A stretch of 64,000 bases of DNA from Arenibacter echinorum (GTDB taxonomy: Bacteria; Bacteroidota; Bacteroidia; Flavobacteriales; Flavobacteriaceae). The notes under the pieces are model-generated. The model was not told where the DNA came from. It did not search any database and saw only the letters and a program-made list of their open reading frames with translations. Below are positions 54,640 through 64,000 of this stretch, one piece after another. The stretch spans positions 597,360 to 661,359 of the forward strand of contig NZ_QLLN01000001.1 of the NCBI RefSeq assembly GCF_003259375.1. The letters run 5' to 3'. Position 1 is the first letter of the stretch. Each line of letters starts with the position of its first letter. The position numbers were made by a program, and so were the translations under genes.

Positions 54640-55159
54640 TTATCATTTTTGAATCGTTTATTTGCTTCAATAAGTTCTCTATGAGTTCAATCCTTTTTTT
54701 ATAGTTGCCAATAATAGCTTCCAGTATCCGTTCGTTGCCCAGATTTTTTTTCATTTCCAATTTTAAAACTCCGTATTCTTCATCCAATTCGTCCATGAAC
54801 GATAGAAATTCATCTTTGTCTTCCTGTGATAGGTCGGGATGATCTTTCACTAATTGTACCTGATATTGTACCAAGTTGCTATAATGCATATCAATGTCCA
54901 TAAGTTCTTGGGAGACCACGCTATTCTGCCCGCCGGACTGGTATCCGCCATAGACCGTTATGCCTATTAGCCAAGTCAATAGCAAGACCAACACAACACT
55001 GGCTGCCACACGAAATAAGGGAGACTTCCACATCGGAACTACCTTTGGTTTCGTATTGGACAGTTCCGATTCTATTTTGGCCCACATTTTGGATCTGTCC
55101 GCCGTGTGTTCATCGAACGATGCCTTGTTGTCCCTTATATGTTTTTCAAAATAATCCAT
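54614..55159 (-). CDS. anti-sigma-like single-TM protein
   Basis: The 181-aa protein has a cytoplasmic region (MDYFEKHIRDNKASFDEHTA), one TM (LFRVAASVVLVLLLTWLIGI), and a periplasmic coiled-coil-like part (FLSFMDELDEEYGVLKLEMK). It starts on the base where the sigma gene stops (TAATG-type overlap). I infer an anti-sigma role from position and topology; no known anti-sigma domain is certain. Confidence 0.75.
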   Translation of the reverse strand: MDYFEKHIRDNKASFDEHTADRSKMWAKIESELSNTKPKVVPMWKSPLFRVAASVVLVLLLTWLIGITVYGGYQSGGQNSVVSQELMDIDMHYSNLVQYQVQLVKDHPDLSQEDKDEFLSFMDELDEEYGVLKLEMKKNLGNERILEAIIGNYKKRIELIENLLKQINDSKMINDDYGYTL

Positions 55160-55698
55160 TACATTTCTTTTACAATTTCAAGTAACTTTTTCTTTGCCCT
55201 GTGGTACTGGGATTTAGAGGTGGATTTTGTTATGTCCAATACTTCCCCAATTTCTTCATGATCGTATCCTTCTATCAAGTATAGATGTATGATCTGTTGG
55301 TAACCCGGTGGAAGCTTTTTAATGCCTCTTTTCACCTTTTCAATATCTATCTCCTCTTCAATTTCAATATGTTCTTCAGTGAGATGGTATTCATGGTCCA
55401 TCATTGGCACTAAAGGAATCCGCTTCAATTTTAAATGGTTAATACTTCTATTGATGACAATTCTTTTTAGCCAGGAACCAAATGTGCTTTCGTATCTAAA
55501 ATTCCCCAAATTCTTAAAAGCTTCAACAAAACTGTCCTGTACGGTATCTTCAGCATCTTCTTTACTGCACAACATCCTCATACTAACATTGTACATAGCA
55601 TCTACATAATGTTCATACAATTGAAACTGTGAGTTTCGGTCGCCCAACTTGCTCTTTTCAACAAGTTCCTGGTGTGTAAAACGGATATTGGTTTTCAA
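55159..55698 (-). CDS. ECF RNA polymerase sigma factor
   Basis: The 179-aa sigma-70 family protein has region 2 (FQLYEHYVDAMYNVSMRMLC, SKEDAEDTVQDSFVEAFKNL) and region 4 (LPPGYQQIIHLYLIEGYDHE, EIGEVLDITKSTSKSQYHRA). It leads the leftward operon with a membrane protein, a DUF4097 protein, an outer-membrane protein and a small CxxC protein. Confidence 0.92.
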   Translation of the reverse strand: MKTNIRFTHQELVEKSKLGDRNSQFQLYEHYVDAMYNVSMRMLCSKEDAEDTVQDSFVEAFKNLGNFRYESTFGSWLKRIVINRSINHLKLKRIPLVPMMDHEYHLTEEHIEIEEEIDIEKVKRGIKKLPPGYQQIIHLYLIEGYDHEEIGEVLDITKSTSKSQYHRAKKKLLEIVKEM

Positions 55699-56584
55699 CT
55701 AAAAAAATGGTTTTAACGGTCCAAATAGGGGGAATATCAAAGTAATAGACAAACATTAGTTGAAAAAGTTGCATCTAAAGGGAAAAATATTTTTGTACTC
55801 TTTTATTTCACCCATACTCCTTTACCCCAAAAGCCACTAAATAGGGCAAGTTTTAGCGGAATAAACTTGGCAGCTGAAAATTGAAATAATTTTTTTTAGG
55901 GAAGATATGCAACCTTTATTTTTTTTGGATGTCAATAGACCATATCATAAACATGAATATCAAAATTGAAATCAAGAAATCAAAATAGAAAATTAGGATC
56001 CTTTGTTGAGGGGTGCAGTTTGTTGTTTTTTAGGTGGTTGGCAGTAGAAAGTGTTATTGCCATAATTACAAGTAGGCCTAGGAAAAGATATAGCGCATCT
56101 ATATTCTGGAAACAGATATTCCCATAGAGGCTGTTGGTCCACATTACTAAATTCCAACATAGCCTGTAGCCGAATTGCAAATCCCAAATGAAACACTATT
56201 CTCAAAATAAGGTTCGGATTTTCATTACGGAACGTTTGAAAGGAAATGAATGTACAATTTTGCCGAGGAATTATGGAAGGAATCTTGACAGTACCCAATG
56301 GAACCATCGGTTTATTGGGTTGGCCTTACCAGGGAAAAGATGATGTAGGCATATGCCTGTAAGGTAATATGGATTAAGTAAGAAAAAAAATAAATTTTAA
56401 CCACTGTAAGTATAAAGCAAATTAGATGTAGCAAAAATTATCAAGTAATCAGGAGAGGTACCCAATAAACTTAGGAGGTTTATTCATCAATCAAAACTAC
56501 ATGGTAACGGCATAGGGCTGTCATAGGTACTTATTAAAAAAGAACAAACGAACAATCATTAAAGAAATATTCAATAATCAAAGA
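55699..56584. other. long AT-rich gap, sigma-operon promoter and possible small membrane ORF
   Basis: No convincing gene is visible. The best candidate is a 54-aa minus-strand frame (55980-56144, MWTNSLYGNICFQNIDALYL then FLGLLVIMAITLSTANHLKN), with one hydrophobic segment but no family or clear RBS. Promoters for the sigma operon (left) and the TonB receptor (right) must lie here. Confidence 0.3.
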
Positions 56585-58951
56585 ATGAAAAATATTTTTC
56601 TAACATTTTTATTATTCACTACAGTAATATCTGCTCAGGAAAGGTATACCGTAAGTGGTACCATTGCGGATGGGAGTAATGGGGAGACCCTTTTTGGGGC
56701 TTCTGTCTTTTTGGAGGGGACAACGATAGGTGTTACCACCAACGAATATGGTTTTTACTCCCTTACCGCTCCAAAAGGGAATTACAAAATTATTATTTCC
56801 TATATCGGATTTACTGAATTAAAAAAGGAGATAGCCCTAGATCGGGATCAAAAAATAGATTTTGAAATCATGGAGTTTTCTACCCAACTGGACGAAATTG
56901 TGGTGACTGCCGAGGAACCGGAACGTGCTATCCTTAGAAAGCCGGAGATGAGCGTTTCCAAACTAAACATTAAAACAGTAAAACAGATGCCAGTGGTATT
57001 AGGGGAGTTGGATATTATAAAATCCCTACAAATGCTTCCAGGAGTTACCAATAATGGCGAGGGCTCCAGTGGGTTTCATGTTAGAGGTGGTGCGGCAGAT
57101 CAAAATTTGGTACTCTTGGACGAGGCCATTATTTACAATACATCCCATTTACTAGGATTCTTTTCGGTCTTTAATGCAGATGCCATCAAGGATATTAAAT
57201 TGTACAAGGGAGGTATTCCTGCGCGATTTGGAGGAAGAACCTCTTCAGTTTTGGATGTACGCCAAAAGGATGGGAATAGTAAAAATTTTGCCATGACCGG
57301 GGGAATCGGTATTATTTCTAGCCGATTGGCCTTGGAAGGTCCTATGTTCAATGAAAAAGGTTCTTTCTTAATTGCAGGAAGAGGATCATATGCCCATTTG
57401 CTGTTGAAGGCTGCAGGGAAGGACAACAGTGCAAATTTTTATGATTTGAATCTTAAGACCAATTACAACCTTAACGTGAGTAACCAGCTCTTTCTTTCCG
57501 GATATTTTGGTAGGGATGCCTTTGAATTAGGGGAAAGTTTTAATAGCAGTTACGGAAACTTGTCGGGAAATTTGCGATGGAACCATATTTTTAATGATAG
57601 ATTGTTTTCCAACCTATCATTGATATATAGCAAGTACGACTATGATCTGGGTATTGTAATTGAAGAGTTCGATTGGATTTCCTCCATAAACAACTACAAT
57701 TTAAAATATGATTTAAAGTATTATACCAGTGAAAAATTTAAACTGGATTTTGGGGCAAGTGGCATTTATTACGATTTTGATCCGGGGCAAATTCGGCCTA
57801 CTTCAGAATCATCGGAAATCAATCCTTTGTCCCTGGACCGTAAAAAAGCGTTTGAAAGTGCACTGTACATTAATGCGGAACATAAGCTAACCGATAAGTT
57901 AACGGTTCAGTACGGCCTTCGTTATAGTGCCTTTAGTCGTATGGGAGGGCAGGCAATGACAGAATATGCGGATGATAAACCAGTGGTGTATAACCAACTA
58001 TTGGGTATTTATGAAAGAGGTACTGCAGTAGGGGAGACCTATTATGGGAAAAGTGAAACTATTAAAACTTTTGGCAATTTTGAACCAAGGCTTTCCCTTG
58101 CATTTCAGTTAAACGATTTCTCATCTGTCAAGGCAGGCTATTCACGTGCAGCACAGTATATACATTTATTGTCCAATACCACCTCGGTTACCCCTCTGGA
58201 TGTTTGGACCCCAAGTGGCAAATTTGTAAAACCACAATTGTCGGATCAATATGCCTTGGGCTATTTTAGAAATTTCAACGATAAGATGTATTCCATGGAG
58301 GTGGAAGCTTATTACAAGACCACGGATAACAGAATAGATTATATAGACGGATCCGACTTAATAGGGACCAATAATATAGAGACAGAAATATTGAATGGGG
58401 AATCAAGGGCTTATGGGCTTGAATTTTTGGCCAGGAAAAATGAAGGTAAATTTACCGGGTGGTTTGCCTATACCTTGGCAAAATCGGAACAGCGAACTCC
58501 AGGGGGCAATGCAGGAGGTTTGGGAATTAGCGATGGCAAGTGGTACAACACAGCTTATGACAGGACCCATGATTTTTCTTTGACGGGGGCCTATGAATTA
58601 AATGAGAAATGGTCGTTTGGAACCAATCTGGTTTTTCAAACAGGAAGACCGGTTACTTATCCCAACGGTCAGTATACCTATGAAGATCAGTCCATTGCCA
58701 TTTACTCGGATCGAAATTCCGATCGCTTGCCGGCCTATCACAGATTGGATATTTCCGCTACTTATAGACCCAATACAAAACCCAATAATAGATGGAAAGG
58801 GGAGTGGGTCCTAGGTTTATATAATGTGTATAATCACAAAAATGCAGCTTCCATTTCCTTTGGACAGAATGTGGATACGGGAGCCAATGAAGCCACCAGA
58901 ACGGCAATTTTCGGCATTGTGCCATCTATAACTTACAACTTTAAATTTTAA
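56585..58951 (+). CDS. TonB-dependent outer-membrane receptor
   Basis: The 788-aa receptor has a signal peptide, an N-terminal carboxypeptidase-regulatory-like domain (GTIADGSNGETLFGASVFLE, YKIIISYIGFTELKKEIALD), and a plug (LQMLPGVTNNGEGSSGFHVR, GGAADQNLVLLDEAIIYNTS). A beta-barrel follows, ending in a terminal F (ITYNFKF). It imports a substrate through the outer membrane. It is followed 6 nt later by a DUF4249 lipoprotein, a common pairing. Confidence 0.92.
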   Translation: MKNIFLTFLLFTTVISAQERYTVSGTIADGSNGETLFGASVFLEGTTIGVTTNEYGFYSLTAPKGNYKIIISYIGFTELKKEIALDRDQKIDFEIMEFSTQLDEIVVTAEEPERAILRKPEMSVSKLNIKTVKQMPVVLGELDIIKSLQMLPGVTNNGEGSSGFHVRGGAADQNLVLLDEAIIYNTSHLLGFFSVFNADAIKDIKLYKGGIPARFGGRTSSVLDVRQKDGNSKNFAMTGGIGIISSRLALEGPMFNEKGSFLIAGRGSYAHLLLKAAGKDNSANFYDLNLKTNYNLNVSNQLFLSGYFGRDAFELGESFNSSYGNLSGNLRWNHIFNDRLFSNLSLIYSKYDYDLGIVIEEFDWISSINNYNLKYDLKYYTSEKFKLDFGASGIYYDFDPGQIRPTSESSEINPLSLDRKKAFESALYINAEHKLTDKLTVQYGLRYSAFSRMGGQAMTEYADDKPVVYNQLLGIYERGTAVGETYYGKSETIKTFGNFEPRLSLAFQLNDFSSVKAGYSRAAQYIHLLSNTTSVTPLDVWTPSGKFVKPQLSDQYALGYFRNFNDKMYSMEVEAYYKTTDNRIDYIDGSDLIGTNNIETEILNGESRAYGLEFLARKNEGKFTGWFAYTLAKSEQRTPGGNAGGLGISDGKWYNTAYDRTHDFSLTGAYELNEKWSFGTNLVFQTGRPVTYPNGQYTYEDQSIAIYSDRNSDRLPAYHRLDISATYRPNTKPNNRWKGEWVLGLYNVYNHKNAASISFGQNVDTGANEATRTAIFGIVPSITYNFKF

Positions 58952-58957
58952 TAGAAA

Positions 58958-59803
58958 ATGAAGACATATATAAAGCTTGCAATTATTTCCATCTTTATCA
59001 CCTTTACTGCCTGTACCGATGTGATAGATGTTGACGTGCAGACGGCAGAGGCCAGATTAACTATCGAAGCCTCCTTGGATTGGGAAAAAGGAACCTCGGG
59101 GAATGAACAAACTATTAAGCTTAGTACTTCTAGGCCTTATTTTGGGAGCCACACCAATTCCAGTGTAACCGGGGCCTCTGTAATAGTCACCAATAATGCC
59201 GATGGGGCAACATATGTATTTGAGGACCAAAACAATGGGGAATATACCACTACATCATTTGTCCCAGTTTTAAACGGGACTTATACCTTAGAAGTAGTTT
59301 ATAATAATGAGACCTATACAGCTACGGAGAGATTAATGCCGGTTGTTGATATTTCGGACCTTACCCAATCCCGGATAAAAGGTTTTAATGATGAACATCT
59401 TGAAGTTAACGTTATATTTACTGATCCCGAGGAGGAAGAAAATTTCTACCTATTTAAGTTTAAGGAACGTGGCGATCTTTTGCCTCATCTGGAGGATGCG
59501 GATGACGAATTTATTAACGGGAACGAAATTAACTGGTATTTTGAGAAGGAGGAAGATGAAGGCACGGATAAAATAGAGGCATTTGTTCCTGGTGATATTG
59601 TCGATATAGAGTTCTACGGTATCTCCGAACAGTATTCCAATTTCATAGGAATACTTATAGAACAATCGGGGGGTACAGGTCTTTTTAGTTCTACTCCCGT
59701 CCCGCTTAGGGGAAATTGTATCAATGTCAGCAATCCGGAAAATTATGCATACGGATACTTTAGACTGACGGAGATGGTGAAAAAAAGTTACACCTTCCAA
59801 TAA
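58958..59803 (+). CDS. DUF4249 lipoprotein
   Basis: The 281-aa lipoprotein has a signal peptide with lipobox FITFTAC, then DVIDVDVQTAEARLTIEASL, an immunoglobulin-like part (TGASVIVTNNADGATYVFED), and FFGIS-type beta strands (EFYGISEQYSNFIGILIEQS). DUF4249 proteins commonly follow TonB receptors and may serve as a lid or substrate-binding partner. It starts 6 nt after the receptor. Confidence 0.88.
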   Translation: MKTYIKLAIISIFITFTACTDVIDVDVQTAEARLTIEASLDWEKGTSGNEQTIKLSTSRPYFGSHTNSSVTGASVIVTNNADGATYVFEDQNNGEYTTTSFVPVLNGTYTLEVVYNNETYTATERLMPVVDISDLTQSRIKGFNDEHLEVNVIFTDPEEEENFYLFKFKERGDLLPHLEDADDEFINGNEINWYFEKEEDEGTDKIEAFVPGDIVDIEFYGISEQYSNFIGILIEQSGGTGLFSSTPVPLRGNCINVSNPENYAYGYFRLTEMVKKSYTFQ

Positions 59804-59825
59804 CAACGGCCAATTTAAGAACAAG

Positions 59826-60557
59826 ATGATAAAAGCAATAATTTTCGATCTTGATGGAACCCTGGTACATACCGAAATATTAAAGGCGGAATCCTATGCC
59901 CAGGCCATTCAGATTTTGACCAAGGGGTCGGTGCTACAAAAAATGGTGATGGACAGTTTCGGGAAGTACGTTGGGCTATCCAGGGCCGGAGTTGTGGATG
60001 GACTTTTTGAGGAATACAAAAAGCCCTTATCGGAACATTTGGACGGCCTTGATCCTGACACTGTAAAAGAACGGATTATTAAGAGCAGACTTGCCATATA
60101 CCATCAAATGCTGAACGACAAAACTACTTTATCCGGTCATTTTTGTAAGTATAACCTAGAGTTGCTGCGTAGGGTTCACAAGGATAGTTTTCGAACGGTC
60201 GTTGCCACTATGTCCCATAGCTTTGAGGCGGACAAGGTAATCGAGGCCATGGGAATTCGGGGAAAATTGGATTTTATCCTAACAAGCGATGATATTGTAC
60301 AGGGAAAGCCACATCCGGAGATATACCTTAAAGTTAAAAATATGCTCAAAATGGAACCTGCAGAATGTTTGGTTATTGAAGATTCGTTAAATGGGATTAA
60401 GGCCGGAATTGCGGCAGGGATGAACGTCTTTGCCGTAACCAACAACCTTACCAGACGTGAGGTGCATGCCGCAAATATACTAGCTCCTTCTTTTATAATA
60501 GACGACCCCAAGGAACTTATCAATAGGGTTTGCCATTTTATAGTGGAAAATCGTTAG
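59826..60557 (+). CDS. HAD-family phosphatase, beta-phosphoglucomutase-like
   Basis: The 243-aa protein has the HAD core: D8 and D10 in IIFDLDGTLVHTE, a variable cap, and LTSDDIVQGKPHPEIYLKVK then VIEDSLNGIKAGIAAGMNVF. It is probably a sugar-phosphate phosphatase or mutase-like enzyme acting in the cytoplasm. It is 22 nt after the DUF4249 gene, so co-transcription is possible. Substrate unknown. Confidence 0.9.
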   Translation: MIKAIIFDLDGTLVHTEILKAESYAQAIQILTKGSVLQKMVMDSFGKYVGLSRAGVVDGLFEEYKKPLSEHLDGLDPDTVKERIIKSRLAIYHQMLNDKTTLSGHFCKYNLELLRRVHKDSFRTVVATMSHSFEADKVIEAMGIRGKLDFILTSDDIVQGKPHPEIYLKVKNMLKMEPAECLVIEDSLNGIKAGIAAGMNVFAVTNNLTRREVHAANILAPSFIIDDPKELINRVCHFIVENR

Positions 60558-60596
60558 CGCAGGGATACGGGTTTGGAAAGGTGTTAAGGCCTGTGG

Positions 60597-61646
60597 TCAG
60601 TGTTGGGTCTTTTGTAAGATCTCCTTGGTAGACTGCCGTTTAATGAGGCCAGTTTCCAAGACGACGTCTTTGTACACAATGGGTTTTTTATTTTTTACTT
60701 GTTGCATTTCCTTGTAAAGGCGTTCAAAAGCGGTTTTTCCCATTAGATAACCTGGCTGGTCAATGGTGGTCAGGCTAGGGGAGATGACCGAGGACATAAA
60801 CCAATTGCTAAATCCTACTACGGAAATATCTTCTGGAATTTTTACACCTTGTTCGTTGAACTCCGTAATGGCGCCAATAGCAACTAAATCCGTATTTATA
60901 AAAATACCATCCACATCCTTGTGATCTTTTAGCAATTGGCGCGCATTCATTTTTCCCTCTTCAAAACTATTATCTCCACATTCGCATATATAGACCAGAG
61001 AAGGATCGTACGGCATATTATTATCCAATAGGGCCTTTTTGTAACCAAGAAACCGGTCAATGGAATTTTGAGGTAAAAGGGCGCCTCTGAAATGGGCAAT
61101 TCGCTTACAGCCAGTATCAATTAAATGTTGTGTTGCCACATAGGCTGCTTTTCTGTCATCGATGATAACCTTGGAGCATTTTACCAATTTGGCAATCTTA
61201 TCGAACATTACCAAGGGTTTATCCTGGGCCAGAACATCGGTAAGGTGATTGTAATCTGCAGTACCATTGGCCAAGGATATTAAAATACCATCAACGCGTT
61301 GCCTCAATAAGAGTTGAATCTGTTTTTTTTCCAATTCATAGGATTCATTGGACTGAAGAATTATGACCAGATATCCTTTTTTTTCTGCCTGGGCAACAAT
61401 GCCCTTGATAACGCTGGAAAAAAAATGGTGTACAATTTCTGGAATTATCAGGCCAATGGTCTTGGATTCCTTGGTCCTTAGGTTTACGGCAAAAGCATTG
61501 GGCTTATAGTTCAGGGTCTGGGCCAACTCCTTCACCAGGGCCTTGGTTTTTTTACTAATGTCCGGATAGTCCTTTAGGGCTTTTGAAACAGTAGTCACAG
61601 AAATATTAAGTTGATCTGCTATTTCTTTTAAGGTTACAGGTTTCAT
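60597..61646 (-). CDS. LacI-family transcriptional regulator
   Basis: The 349-aa protein has a LacI helix-turn-helix at residues 4-23 (VTLKEIADQLNISVTTVSKA) and a periplasmic-binding-protein-like effector domain (TIGLIIPEIVHHFFSSVIKG, ISVVGFSNWFMSSVISPSLT, TTIDQPGYLMGKTAFERLY). It is divergent from an MFS transporter and PfkB gene and is their likely sugar-responsive regulator. Confidence 0.92.
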   Translation of the reverse strand: MKPVTLKEIADQLNISVTTVSKALKDYPDISKKTKALVKELAQTLNYKPNAFAVNLRTKESKTIGLIIPEIVHHFFSSVIKGIVAQAEKKGYLVIILQSNESYELEKKQIQLLLRQRVDGILISLANGTADYNHLTDVLAQDKPLVMFDKIAKLVKCSKVIIDDRKAAYVATQHLIDTGCKRIAHFRGALLPQNSIDRFLGYKKALLDNNMPYDPSLVYICECGDNSFEEGKMNARQLLKDHKDVDGIFINTDLVAIGAITEFNEQGVKIPEDISVVGFSNWFMSSVISPSLTTIDQPGYLMGKTAFERLYKEMQQVKNKKPIVYKDVVLETGLIKRQSTKEILQKTQH

Positions 61647-61691
61647 CTTGGGTGTGGATTTATATTAAATATACTAAAAAATAGAAAATCT

Positions 61692-61726
61692 AAATCGTTT
61701 TCGTTCATTTCGAAATCGTTTTCGTT
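61692..61726. promoter_or_regulatory. tandem LacI operator candidates
   Basis: AAATCGTTTTCGTT occurs at 61692-61705 and again at 61713-61726, 21 bp (two helical turns) apart, about 45-80 nt upstream of the lacI-type gene start. The CG-centred half-sites resemble LacI-family operators. More CG words occur (about 61855 and 62049). The rest of 61647-62290 shows no gene. Confidence 0.6.
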
Positions 61727-62290
61727 AATCAATTTAATATTTAAAGCCAATTTTAGATATAACTTACACTAAGATTGTTCCAAAACTTACTAAATATTGA
61801 TGCTCCAAAATCGTACAAAATCCCTTTGTTAAATAGTCAATAGAGAAACGATTTTTGGTTGGTGGGACAGATGGTGGAAAGATGTAAATAACTAGGTTGG
61901 AATACCATCATCTTGATGGACAGGAAGGCCTGGGACGAAATATAGATTTTTTAGGTTGGTTGATTGTTTTTTCGATTGAAGTGTAAATAGAGTTGATGTT
62001 TAGGTGACTAGGGTCAGCTCTTTTACTTTTCATTTCTTATTTTGTTTAAAACGATCCATGTCATTAAAGAACTGCTTCCCATTTTAACGGGGCGACTTTA
62101 AAAAAACTGGGAATATTATCAAATGAATTGCATAGCTTTAAGAAGTTCTTTTTATACAACATTATGTAGATAAGGCATTTTATTTAAGGTCCCATGTCTG
62201 CTCATTGAATTGGAAGGATAAGCAGCATAAAAGTTCCAATAGGCTTTTGACATATTAACAAAAAACATTCTAACCTCCATCAATATACCT

Positions 62291-63625
62291 ATGTTAAACA
62301 AACCTAAGTTAAGTTTCTGGCAAATCTGGAATATGAATTTCGGATTTCTGGGTATTCAATTCGGATTCGGTCTGCAACAGGCCAACATGAGTCCTATTTA
62401 CAGATATTTGGGGGCAGATGAGGCCCAAATACCATGGTTGTGGCTTGCAGGGCCGTTAACCGGGTTGTTGGTACAACCTATTATTGGCGCCATGAGCGAT
62501 AAAACATGGACAAAATTGGGACGTCGACGCCCGTATTTCTTAGTGGGTGCTGTTATAGCGAGTATTGCCCTGATTTTTATGCCCTATTCCTCCACGCTTT
62601 GGATGGCGGCAGGACTGTTATGGATTCTGGATGCCTCCATGAACATTGCCATGGAGCCTTTTAGGGCTTTTATAGCAGATAAATTACCGGCAGAACAAAG
62701 AACTTTAGGGTTTTCGGTTCAAAGTTTCTTTGTTGGTTTGGGCCAGTTTTCTGCTAACATTATGCCCTGGTTACTTGGTTTTTTGGGGATCATTACCCTT
62801 GGGGCCTATGGCGAAATCGCAGAGTTGGAGAACGCCAATGGAATACCCAATTTTATAAAATATTCCTTTGTCTTGGGGGCCATGGTTATGCTGGGTACGG
62901 TGTTGTGGACCATTTTTACTACGGACGAATATCCTCCGGAGAATATGGAGGAATTTAAAAAGGATAAGGGCAGTGTTGCCAAGGTTTTTATTGAAGTGAA
63001 GGAGGCCATTGTTACCATGCCCAAAATAATGAAGCAGCTGTGGTGGGTTATGTTCTTTGTATGGTATGGCCTGCCCCTAATGTGGCAATATCTGTCCTTG
63101 GCCATTTCACGGCATGTGTTCGGTGCCGCCTCTCCGGAACATCCCGATTTTGAAAAGGGAGCCTTTTATGGAGGTGTAAGCCTTGCCATATTCAGCGTAG
63201 CTTGTTTCACCATTTCTTTCGCCATTCCATGGGTAGGGAAAAAATTGGGACATAGGCTGACTCACGCTGTTTTCTTGGTAATAGGGGCAATTGGTTTTAT
63301 TGCCATGCAAATTGCCACCACTACCACCATGTTTTATATATGCATGTTTTTGGTTGGGGTTGCCTGGGCATCCATTATGGCAGTGCCTTATGTTATTCTA
63401 TCGTATTCGGTACCCAAGGAACGCATGGGGGTCTATATGGGCATTTTTAACATGTTTATCGTAGTTCCCCAATTTATAAGTATGGCTACCGTACCGTTTT
63501 TTTATGATTCATTGTTTTTGGGCGATCCAAGAAATGCATTGGCTTTTGTGGGGATATGTTTTATACTGGGAGCAATTTCGTGCTTTTTTATATCCAAGGA
63601 TTATGCCTCTGTACAAAGCAATTAG
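62291..63625 (+). CDS. MFS sugar transporter, SLC45-like
   Basis: The 444-aa protein has twelve transmembrane segments and the SLC45-type GRRRPYFLVG motif in the loop after TM3, and begins KLSFWQIWNMNFGFLGIQFG, FGLQQANMSPIYRYLGADEA. SLC45-type proteins take up sucrose, maltose or related glucosides with protons. It precedes a PfkB kinase and faces a LacI regulator, so the likely sugar is sucrose, a fructan breakdown product or an alpha-glucoside. Confidence 0.9.
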   Translation: MLNKPKLSFWQIWNMNFGFLGIQFGFGLQQANMSPIYRYLGADEAQIPWLWLAGPLTGLLVQPIIGAMSDKTWTKLGRRRPYFLVGAVIASIALIFMPYSSTLWMAAGLLWILDASMNIAMEPFRAFIADKLPAEQRTLGFSVQSFFVGLGQFSANIMPWLLGFLGIITLGAYGEIAELENANGIPNFIKYSFVLGAMVMLGTVLWTIFTTDEYPPENMEEFKKDKGSVAKVFIEVKEAIVTMPKIMKQLWWVMFFVWYGLPLMWQYLSLAISRHVFGAASPEHPDFEKGAFYGGVSLAIFSVACFTISFAIPWVGKKLGHRLTHAVFLVIGAIGFIAMQIATTTTMFYICMFLVGVAWASIMAVPYVILSYSVPKERMGVYMGIFNMFIVVPQFISMATVPFFYDSLFLGDPRNALAFVGICFILGAISCFFISKDYASVQSN

Positions 63626-63728
63626 TCATAAAAACAAGAGGGTATATGCATTTGATTTCTGGTCACTGTAGTGCTGAAAATTTAGAGCAGATAGCCTAAA
63701 TCTGAAAATAAATTACTTAAAAAATAAT

Positions 63729-64000
63729 ATGAGAAACATAGATGTTCTATGTGTTGGGGAAGTACTTGTTGATTTTATAGGTCATCAGGCAGGGGTCGAT
63801 ATCAACAATACCAGGGATTACCACAGATATCTCGGGGGGTCGCCCACCAATGTGGCTATGAATTTGGCCAGATTGGGGCTTAAGTCGGTCCTAGTGTCCA
63901 CCGTGGGTAATGATGCCTTTGGGGAATACATTTTTAAGAGATTGGGGGAGGTTGGTGTGGACACCAATTATATAAGTACCATTATGGACGAACCAACCAG
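63729..64000 (+). CDS. PfkB-family carbohydrate kinase (partial, runs off window)
   Basis: The frame starts at ATG 63729 and continues past 64000. It reads IDVLCVGEVLVDFIG, then YLGGSPTNVAMNLARLGLKS and VLVSTVGNDAFGEYIFKRLG, the sugar-kinase (PfkB) N-terminal signature including the GGSPTNVA substrate-binding stretch. A fructokinase is the best guess, given the SLC45-like transporter upstream; 5-dehydro-2-deoxygluconokinase (IolC) is the main alternative. The product is cut at about residue 90. Confidence 0.88.
   Translation, partial: MRNIDVLCVGEVLVDFIGHQAGVDINNTRDYHRYLGGSPTNVAMNLARLGLKSVLVSTVGNDAFGEYIFKRLGEVGVDTNYISTIMDEPT

Noticed and set aside
55993..56307. 104-codon minus-strand frame
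   Set aside because: The sequence is low-complexity, lacks a family and RBS and overlaps an alternative small frame; only a weak 54-aa candidate (55980-56144) is noted.

Overview
The window looks like a chromosome segment from a marine-type member of the Flavobacteriaceae (Bacteroidota). The evidence is low GC, TAnnTTTG-type -7 promoter boxes, a TonB-dependent receptor/DUF4249 pair, a TamL-TamB pair, ECF sigma operons, many SPII lipoproteins and a pectin-type polysaccharide locus. Genus is not determined. I recognised no rRNA, tRNA or CRISPR array.

About 1-16.5 kb is an accessory, decay-rich island. It holds an HTH/membrane protein, an alpha/beta hydrolase and a lipoprotein gene behind two copies of a 44-bp direct repeat. 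It also has a 198-bp MITE-like element, a complete IS3-family (IS150-like) element with a -1 frameshift signal, a DUF6398 gene, a short ApeA-N-terminal-like gene and a frameshifted remnant beside two strong perfect hairpins. Two AbiE-type (type IV) toxin-antitoxin operons bracket a small mobilisable element: HTH/excisionase-like protein, candidate oriT, MobC-like protein, relaxase, coiled-coil membrane protein, three paralogous unknown genes and an XRE regulator. The island ends with a HipB gene followed by a truncated hipA, and a ParE-type toxin-antitoxin pair. No integrase is visible.

About 16.8-28.3 kb is a carbohydrate locus read on the minus strand with a divergent AraC regulator. Its order is PL10 pectate lyase, four consecutive DUF1593 (nucleoside-hydrolase-like) secreted proteins, a possible 55-aa ORF, a GH140-like (DUF4038) glycosidase and a PL1-like pectate lyase. 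No SusC/SusD pair is in the window, and the fourfold DUF1593 tandem is the most distinctive metabolic feature.

About 28.4-43.8 kb holds a degraded small gene, a LytS/LytR-type two-component system, a vanadium-haloperoxidase-family lipoprotein, two lipoproteins, an ECF sigma / anti-sigma-like TPR / TPR-CHAT protease operon, a calcium-motif lipoprotein, a YihY/BrkB protein, an Lmo0937-type miniprotein, an AI-2E family transporter and a CsbD protein.

About 44-64 kb is core-like: tamL-tamB, a DUF808 protein, a five-gene ECF operon (sigma, membrane protein, DUF4097 protein, outer-membrane protein, CxxC protein), a TonB receptor with DUF4249, a HAD phosphatase, and the start of a sugar-use cluster (LacI regulator, SLC45-like MFS transporter, PfkB kinase running off the window end).
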